NCBI GenBank assembly: GCA_017591395.1
Contig: WEDG01003960.1
Location: 20,610-84,609 of the forward strand
Length of the DNA: 64,000 bases
Origin: Schistocephalus solidus
Taxonomy: Eukaryota; Platyhelminthes; Cestoda; Diphyllobothriidea; Diphyllobothriidae
Direction: 5' to 3'
Positions 44,201 to 53,200 of this stretch are shown here, in pieces. The translations under genes were made by a program, and so were the position numbers. The stretch's first letter is position 1, and every line of letters begins with the position of its first letter. The notes below the pieces were generated by a model that had not been told where the DNA came from, made no database searches, and saw only the letters and a list, made by a program, of their open reading frames with translations.

Positions 44201-47200
44201 GCTGTCATTGTTAGAAGATGGATCCACCTACGAACCACTCTCTGTGGACCCTACAAAAGACAGAATTCATCTATTTATAGGTTGTTAAAACGTCTCACAG
44301 GGAAGAAGCAACTGTCAGGAAATATTGATAAATCCCTGAGACAAACTGAACCAACCATCGCGAAGATTTATGGACTGCCTAAACTCCACAACATTGAAGT
44401 TTCACTGCGACCGATAGTCTTAGTAATTGTGCGCCCAACTACAAAACTTCCAAGTGGTTATTCCAAAAGCTTCATCCGCTTACGAAAAATTGTGAAACCT
44501 CGATTGAGAATTCAATGGAATTTTTTAAAGAAATTAAAAGGAACCACAATCTTCACAGATAAATTAATGGTCTCCTTCGATGGCGTTTCCCTCTTCACGT
44601 CTATACCGTTAGCCCTAGCAAAACAATACACAGAGGAACTTCTGTTGTTCCACAATACGGATGTTCCAGCAGCGGCCGCACTCGAACTCATGGACCTATG
44701 TTTAGAAACTAACTTTTCATTCGAACGAAAATTCTATAAGAAACTGAAAGGAGCTCAAATGGGGTCACCCATCTCTGGTTTTCTCGCCGAAATCACAATG
44801 CAGAAACTCGAGGCCACGGCTCTCCCGTTAGTTACTCTTCAATTATGGCTGCGTTGTGTAGATGACACATTTGTTGTCGTTAAAAAGGACCGACTGGAAA
44901 CGCTCCATAACACCATCAACCACAACTCCGAGAATTTAATTTGCACTCGAAAAGGCAGTTGACAGTAAACGCCCATTCCTAGATGTTCTCGTACAACGAA
45001 AGACTGATGGAACACTAGGCACATCGGTTTATCGAAAGGAAACTTATGAGAGCAATCAGTCCATCGCTCACAAACGGAGTGCTGTCAACAGTCTACTCAG
45101 TCGAGCATAAACAAATTGCTCCGACGGCTATCCAATTGAACTGAATTACTTGTGTGAACTATTTTCGCAAAACGGGTACCCTAAGGATTTTTGTACGCCG
45201 ATGCCTGACAGGACAGAATTAGAAGGAAAAGGAACCAAGTAATTCTAACCAGGCGCCGAAAACAAATACATGGTGAACCCTTCCTTACATTAAGAATGTG
45301 TCTGAACTCGTCCAAAGACACATAAGGAAGCACCAAATTCATGTGGCACATAAGCCGACAACTACGTTGCGTACCCAGCTTATCCACCCTAAGGATGGGG
45401 TCAACTATTTAGACCCGAAAGAAGTCATCTAGAAGATCCCGTGTGAAGCATGTGATGCCGTGGTTTGTGGTAGAGGAAAATCCGCCTCTACACGCATCTA
45501 TGAACATCAGTTGGTATTAAAAAGGCGGGACCATCTGTCCCAAGTAGCTATGCATACTCTAGACACCGGGCACGTCTTCGCTTGGGATAAAACTCGGATT
45601 GTCGCCGCCTGTCCCTTAAGAAAGGTCGAGAGTTCCTCAAGGCGATGCACTCAGATGAGTCATGCATCCTCAGGCATATCAAGTTGGATGCGGCGGTGGA
45701 AGAAACGAGAACCAACGAGGACAGGCTGATTCACACGGTGGCCGCTCAATAGCGCAAATGTTCACGCCATTATCGATTTCTTTCACGTATACGTAGAATG
45801 ATATTACCGACAAAGATAAAGGACACTAGAATGGCCATTTTTGGCCTATTGGCAGTCGTTAGTCAGCCGTAACCAACTCCAGCTGTTGCACCATCCGAGG
45901 ATCGAACCCACGACCTCTTATATATGTATATAATTGTTAATAAATTCATTTTTGCAGACTCCGCGAGGTTACTGTGCCTCCAACACGGATGACCTCTCCG
46001 AGGTGATCTCCACAATTCGAAATCGCTACCCCGAAGCACCACGTACTGCCATCGGTATCTCACTGGGCGCGTATGTTTACCCTGTTATTGCGTTATTTGA
46101 TCTACGTCAGACCTGGTTTCTTTTCATTTTGACGCTTTGCCGCTGATGCATTGCCTTTGAAGGATAAGCGTGGCCTGTTCTACAATTTTTCAACTAATGC
46201 TCTTGTCTGGTTACAGACAATATCTCCTTTTACATACTCCCATTCCTCTTCTCTGAAAGTCGTTTGTACAGGAAGCGTAAGCTCTGTGACGGCCGTTTTT
46301 TGTCGTTACTGATGTTTATGGGAGGCGTTCTAGGGAGCTTTTCTTAACCAGGTACTGACTGAAGTTGTCGGTCGATCATCGCAACCAACAACCGCGACGC
46401 AAAGGGTGTACCTCAACCCTGGTTGCCGCGCTCTGTAACGGTCTTTTTTTCTGAAACCTTGTTAGAAGTCTCAAAACCATCTAAAGCTTTTCTTCGCCCT
46501 GCGGCTCTTCAGGTCATTTAGACTACGTTGCGCTGCACGTGCATTTATCATGCCACCGGTCTATAGGAAGGGAATCCTGTTCCTAAGCAAAGCTTCAGAC
46601 TGCTAGAAAACACGAAACTGCTACGAACAAAAGGTCAAGTTCCGGCAAGCAGTTTAGAGGAAGGAAACCTGGTTGCGCTGGAAGAAGAATTCAACTCGTT
46701 TGACGTTTTCAATTCACACTAGAAACCATCCACAGAGAGACAGCAACAGAAGGGCGCACTGACATGCAGTATTCATGGAATGCGATGGCCTCGTGACCAA
46801 GAGTTTATCACAGATGATCGTACATAGGCCAATGATTAGTCGCGATTCCATCACCTTTCCTGGTTTCTGACGCCATACTGACTTGAAAGTTTGCCTCTTC
46901 GATCCTTTCAATAGAATCGGTGTCCACCAATGCACTCCCATGCCACTGATTACGCAGGCAAATAGTAGCAGTGAGCAGGAGGAGAAAGATCATTGCATCT
47001 GTTGATGCACTGTGGGATGAAAAATCATGACTCGGGCATATCGTGGTTCACGTAATTTTGACTTCATGTAAGCATTTCAACCTTTTCGAACTTGAAGTTG
47101 TGATAGGTTTCGGCTTTTCGAGCCGTGACTTACAGTAAGTCTTATTCCCTCGCTGCTGATGCATGTTTGACTACCCGAGTCCAGGTTAGCCCTTCATTTT

Positions 47201-50200
47201 CTGTGACGTAGTTGCTCTACGGACAACTGCGCCAGATCTGACAAAAGACGGCAGATGTTTCCTGCCATCGCCGCCGATCTTTCGGGCGCACTTTTTGGCA
47301 CCCAATTATTGCCTCTCATCGGCTTGCGACCCCAGCGTGATGAGGTGGCCGAGGAATGCTCTCGGCATACGAGCTCCCACCAACATTTTTTGAACGTCGC
47401 GGCTTTATCCGTTATTCTGTCTTCGTAAGCATCGGTTGACAAAATTTTACTGGTAGCCATTTCTCTGGGAAGTCTGTCAGTTATTTTAACTCAACAAGCT
47501 TCCTTTCCGGCTCACTACAGAGCGTCTCAACATGCCTCTAGAGCTAGTACTGGCGTCCCCGAAGTAGCCACGAAAATACCCAGCATCTAGAACGATGTGA
47601 CATGCTTTTTGTGCGGTCTAGTTGCTGCTAGTATGTGATTTACTAACGGAACGGACACACCATTTGGGCAATGTTGTAGCCTTTATTTGATGTACATTGA
47701 GTGGGCAATATTGTAACCTTTGGGCAATGTTGTAGCCTTTCTTTGGGCATAACAACGTGATGATTAACCAGTGCGATATCCCAGTAGAACACTTTATCAG
47801 AGAAGTTTTTTTAATTGAGGAAGGGTACATTCGTCGCAGGCTTTCGTTGTGAATGTCCTTTTTCGGCGATTAGGTTTAATGTTTGGGTAGTTCTGCAAAT
47901 ATCATCCAAACCATGGTCTTCATTTTGTTCTTTAGGTAAGGCATGTGCTGTCTGGATTTAGGAGGGCACACATTTACACTGTACTCATCATTTACTTGTC
48001 ATGTTTTGAAGCGACGGGAAACGGCTGTTAAGTAATCCCGGATTTTTTCGTTACCAATACTTTCCACTGTTTGAGCTTGACTTAAATCTATTTACTTCTC
48101 GGAGCCCTTAAACTGCTTCTGACATCGGTGGTCTGTACCGATATCAGCAAGAAAGCGAGCGTATCATATAGGACAGTTTAACCAAGGTAGACAAACAAAA
48201 ACGTAGCTACACCGGGGCTCTATATATTTGAATAGATGGTATTTATGTCCGTCAGAATGTCTACCTCCAGTGCCCTCTTAAATTGCCTTCCCTCCGACCC
48301 TGCTGTTGTCTTGAAAGCTTGACAGCTAGTCTCTGGATCCCACAGTGGATTTGTTTTCTAGCATGCATCATACCTGTTCTGGTTCCGCCTGCCTTGTATA
48401 AGGGCATTTGTGGTCTGGGGCGGTGTGCACTATGCTGATCTACTCGCCGGTCGTCAGGACTCAGTTGAGCGGGATGGTCTTCGGTCCGGTCCCTCGGGCG
48501 TCCATATATTCGCCCTTGAAACTGTCTTTGCGTACGGTATATTGTGCTGCGCATCTTCTGGTGCTTTTTGGGAGAGGAGAAGGGATGCGAAGCTTTTCTG
48601 TATGCATATGTCGCGGAAATATCCGACTTGTTTTTAGTGCGCCTCGATCCGTCTGAGGGCGTTCTCCATGAAGGTGTCACCGGATGGTTACCGTTACCCC
48701 TTCATGTGGCGCTGGTTGCTACCTTGCAGCTTAATCACTCCGCGAGCGCATCAATAGAGGGCGGCCACTGCTCTGTGCATTTTATATCTATTTGGGAAGG
48801 GTTTTTCGCCCCCGCCCTCGGTTGTTGATGTGATGCATGCTTTTCCTGTGGATTGCCTAACCGCACGATATCGCTTCCCCTTTAGGCTGACTCTCTTTCA
48901 CTACCTCTCCGACTTTGGTAAGGAGAACGACGCCGTCGTCTCCTCGGAGCCCAGCTCTGTTGGTACAAGGAAGAAGCTCGCTGGAAAACCGTGTCCCCTG
49001 CGTGCTGGCATGTGTATTTCCATGCCATGGGAACTATCCGAGTCGAGTAAGAGCCTGGAGGGTTACCTGAACTGGCTGCTGTTCAATCGCCCACTCACTT
49101 CTAGCATTCGCAAGATTGTCACAAGGAATGCTGACGTGCTCTCTGAGAAGTATGACGTTCAAAAAATACTCAACGTAAGTCTGGGTTTTCCCTTCCTTTC
49201 GTCACGATTTTAGCGGTTGTGTCAATGCAGAAAGATGTAACAGCCAGTACACCAGTCTGGGAGCAAAATTTACTGAACGTGGTTCCTCGTATTGAAGACT
49301 GGAAGCCGCCATGCATGGTAGCTAGGCATCTTACTGCACTTCGGGCCCAATTTCGGCCACCGTGATTCTTGTTCACTGACCTTTCAGCTTCACTCTCGGA
49401 CCCAATATCAGTGATAGCACCGGGATAGGAAAATGGACGAATAACCGTTACTCCGTATCTATGAGAAACAGCTGCTCCCTCATTTGTCGCCGATGGTCGT
49501 AGTTGAAGCTACCGCAGCTTGATTGCTCTCATCTGAGTCTCTAATCCCTCCAATCGTATCACCAGTATGGATTATTGGCGTCCGTCATTACTGAGTCACT
49601 TGGGTCGCTTTTATTGCCACGCGAAGCACTACGTCATGACGGTCCTCGCATACTATGCCCTAATCTGTTCTTTAGTATATTTAAAGGTAATAGGCACTGC
49701 TTTTGTTTCTGATTATTAATTTGAGGGCGAATCCGAAACGTTAGGATTATAACACGAGAATAGGTACGCTTCCTGGACTTAAACGCAAGGCCACCTATCG
49801 TACCCGTGTCCTACTAGCTATGCAAAGTGCATCTTTATATTCGGCCCTTGAAAAAAATCAGACAATTTTTTGGTGTGATTACACGAATGGGATGGTGAAA
49901 ACATCTTCCGTAATCTGCGTTTTGGAATGAGGAAGACTAGGTAGCAGGGGAATCATTGGGCCTTGGACGAGTGGCCTAAAGTGTGTGACATTTTGACCGT
50001 CTCAAGTCTCCTGTGTGATACCTTCATAGAGGCATTCTTAAGAAGTAACCATTGTGGCTCGACTCTCAGTTCTGATAGGAGGATCCAGTTGGCCACTCCC
50101 CAAGCACGTCCTGCTAGCTTCAGGTGTGTCATATTTATCATAGTAAGGAATTCGCTGATCTGTTTACAATACTGACAGTAGAGGTAATTGCTAACAGTCC

Positions 50201-53200
50201 AGCCAAGCGTTTCAGCTATTTGCGGCCGTTGCTTTACAATACTAAGAGGGTTTCGGCTCATCAGTAGGTTCTTCAGCGTTCCGCGTGTGCCTCCTGGTAG
50301 ATATCCCAATTTTAACATTTCACCTTTGATTTCCTTATCAATTGGTGTGTGCTAATCTGGAGTATTTTTTAGCTATTTCCACCCGTGTTGTCAGTCTGGC
50401 GAATCATACAAGATGTATACTACGAAGTGTCGTTTGACAGGTTATGAACACTACGCAGTTATTCCGCATTGGCTGATGGAATGCAGTCCCAATATTCATA
50501 TCAGATTTCGGACCGAGCCTAAAAAGGTTGCTTCCGAAGGGTTTACCTCTAGCTAGCCCTATCTAGAAGGCTGAATCCCCTAATCTCCACTGTACTCTCT
50601 CAGTCGACTGTCTGAGCCCGTTTGCCAACTGTTGCTGGGTACGCTGTATAACTTCAGTACTCAATGACAGGAGTCCGGTCTTGGGAGGTATTAGGTTGGG
50701 CCAAAAGTCCCGTAGAACCAATATCAGGTACTCGTAATTAAGCTTGCCATAGATGGCTTATTTTTTGGCAGTAGACATCGGAGTTGAAGACACGGCCGTT
50801 CGGAACAAATTCCGAGTGCAGCACACTTTCGAAATTTAGCCAAACACAGTTCATCACTTTCTCGTCGAACTGATCTTGACCTGGGACTGATGTATAGGAG
50901 CCTGACGTTTTGGAACCCGTTTCTTTTCTCGGTTGTGATTGACCAGGTTAACCCATTTCCCATCACAATGTGCTTCCAAAATCGATCGTTCAGAGGGTTT
51001 TTGCAACAACTAGCGGCAAATTTCGACGCGTCCATTGGCTTTGTGCTCCCGTCAGCTCACGTGGCTCTTGACGAGGTTTCTTATCCACAAAGTCAAGTTA
51101 ATGCAGGCGTCTCGAGGGCGTTTTGTGATTGACTCCAAGTACTGCTCTCAAATCACGACAGCTCAATTACGGTTCATGGTCAAGAGTCCAGTTCTGATGA
51201 TCGACTAGAACGAGGTGGGTCTTTGAATTTTGTCGCCAGAGTTAAAACTCTTCCACCTACGAGCAACAGTTGTGTCGTGGAGGGCCCCTTCGCCTTGGGC
51301 CTTACAGGTCTCCTTTGCAGCTTCCCTAGTCGAAAGTCCTCGTTTCCAGCAATAGCAAAATCAGAATTCAAACCTCCTTTTTATTCACAGACATCTACAA
51401 TGTAGGAATGAAGGTGCCTTATCTAATCTAATCTCAACGCGCGGTGATTACTTGCCCCCGCATATCCCTTTTGGCATGTCTAGCAATGTCCCAAGGCTTT
51501 CGATTGTCAGTTAACCCCCCACTGTTTTGACACAGCTTTGGATTGTCTTTTTGCTCCTATTGGCTTTTGCAACTGATACACCCTTTTCAATTTGCCCCAC
51601 CCAGTGTCGTTCCCTCCGTGAGTTTGACAACAACGTCACTGCTACCATGTTTGGATTCTCTTCAGCTGAAGAATATTACAAACAGTCCTCTCCAGCTTTC
51701 AAATTGGACACCATTAAGGTGCCGCTTCTATGTTTGGCAGCTGCTGATGATCCTTTTGTTCCATTAAACAGTAAGTGCAATTCAAAGAGCATGTGCATCT
51801 TCAGCCTGCCTATAGGTCACATTTGACAAATGTGTTTTTTTATAGAACTGTTTTCTCTATAGACAGAATAACGTTACCAACAAAGACAGGGGAGGATGGA
51901 ATGACCATTTCTTGCTCATTAGCCGTCACCAGCCTGTCATACCCAACCCCAGGTGGTGCACCACTCGAGACTCTAATCCTCGACCTGTTGATCAGAAGTC
52001 AAACGCTCTAAGCCACGGGCTCGTTCACTTACCGGTTTAGATCGGGAATATTGAAATTCGCTGACAACGCTCACCAATTGCTTATGGCAGTTCGACCGTC
52101 GATTTCGACGAGGTCCACCGTATGCTCCACACCAGGTGGTGCAGGGACGGTGACTTGCGCGTGAATTAGTTTTTAAGTGATAGTAGCCTTGCGCAGCAGC
52201 TACCGCACTCTCTCCTCCTCCCCCCACCTGGAGTCCGGTGTCAAGACAGAGTCAAGAAGACCGGAGATGGGAGAGGGCGCAGGTGGCTGGCGCGGCCTAA
52301 GCCGCCCCTGGGCGTGCCACCACACCTGGCTCGGATCCCACGGAGTGGGAGTGCCATAAAGGCCACATTAAGAAGGAGCCATTGCAACCTGACTCTCAGT
52401 CCGCCAGTCAGCCACTCCACACAAAAACACACATTGGGCTGACCACGCGGTCCGAGTTATCCCGTCAGTTGGCAACCTTCCAAGCCACGGCTTTTAGCGC
52501 ACCGTGATAGTTTCCAAGCGCGTCAGATTGTTTATAGTGAGGAAAATACGCTGAGCTCTCGACCTCACTCTTCCCCTCACCCCCACAATCAGACCACTGT
52601 CCGAGCCAGTCAGTTGCCTGATGTGGGAGTGGGCGCATTGGCTGACGGATCGGCGTACCCGTCTTCGCGCGCCACAGCACGACCTGGTCCCCCATAACGC
52701 ACAATACCACCAGGATTCACAAACTCAGGGATATGGAGCAGCCATCGCCGTCTGACTCCCAGTTCACTGGTCAGCCACTCGACACACACAGCACATACAC
52801 TGAGCCGACGGCGTGGTCTGGTGGAAGCGTCAGATTGGCAGATTTCTGCAGCCACGGTTTCTAGGAAACCGTGATATACTGTGTGGTAAATGGTGATTGT
52901 GAGAGTGTTGTCGATGCATTGGTGTAGGTAGTGTGCGCTGATGTAGGTTAGCCTACGGTGGTTTACCGGAGGTTGTTATGGAGGCGCATGTCCTAATAGG
53001 CCCATGCGGTGTGTAAATGTGCGAAAGCAGTTAGGGCAGTGAAGGCGGGCACGTCGACTGTATGTCGGAGCCCCCAGGCACTGGTTCACCAGCCTCCATG
53101 CGATGGATTCGCAGGTGACCGACCAGGCCGATCCGTGAGTTGAAGTTGCGGGTTCAGTGTGGGCAGGAGAAATCGGTAGAGGCTGGGAGGATGTCATTGC

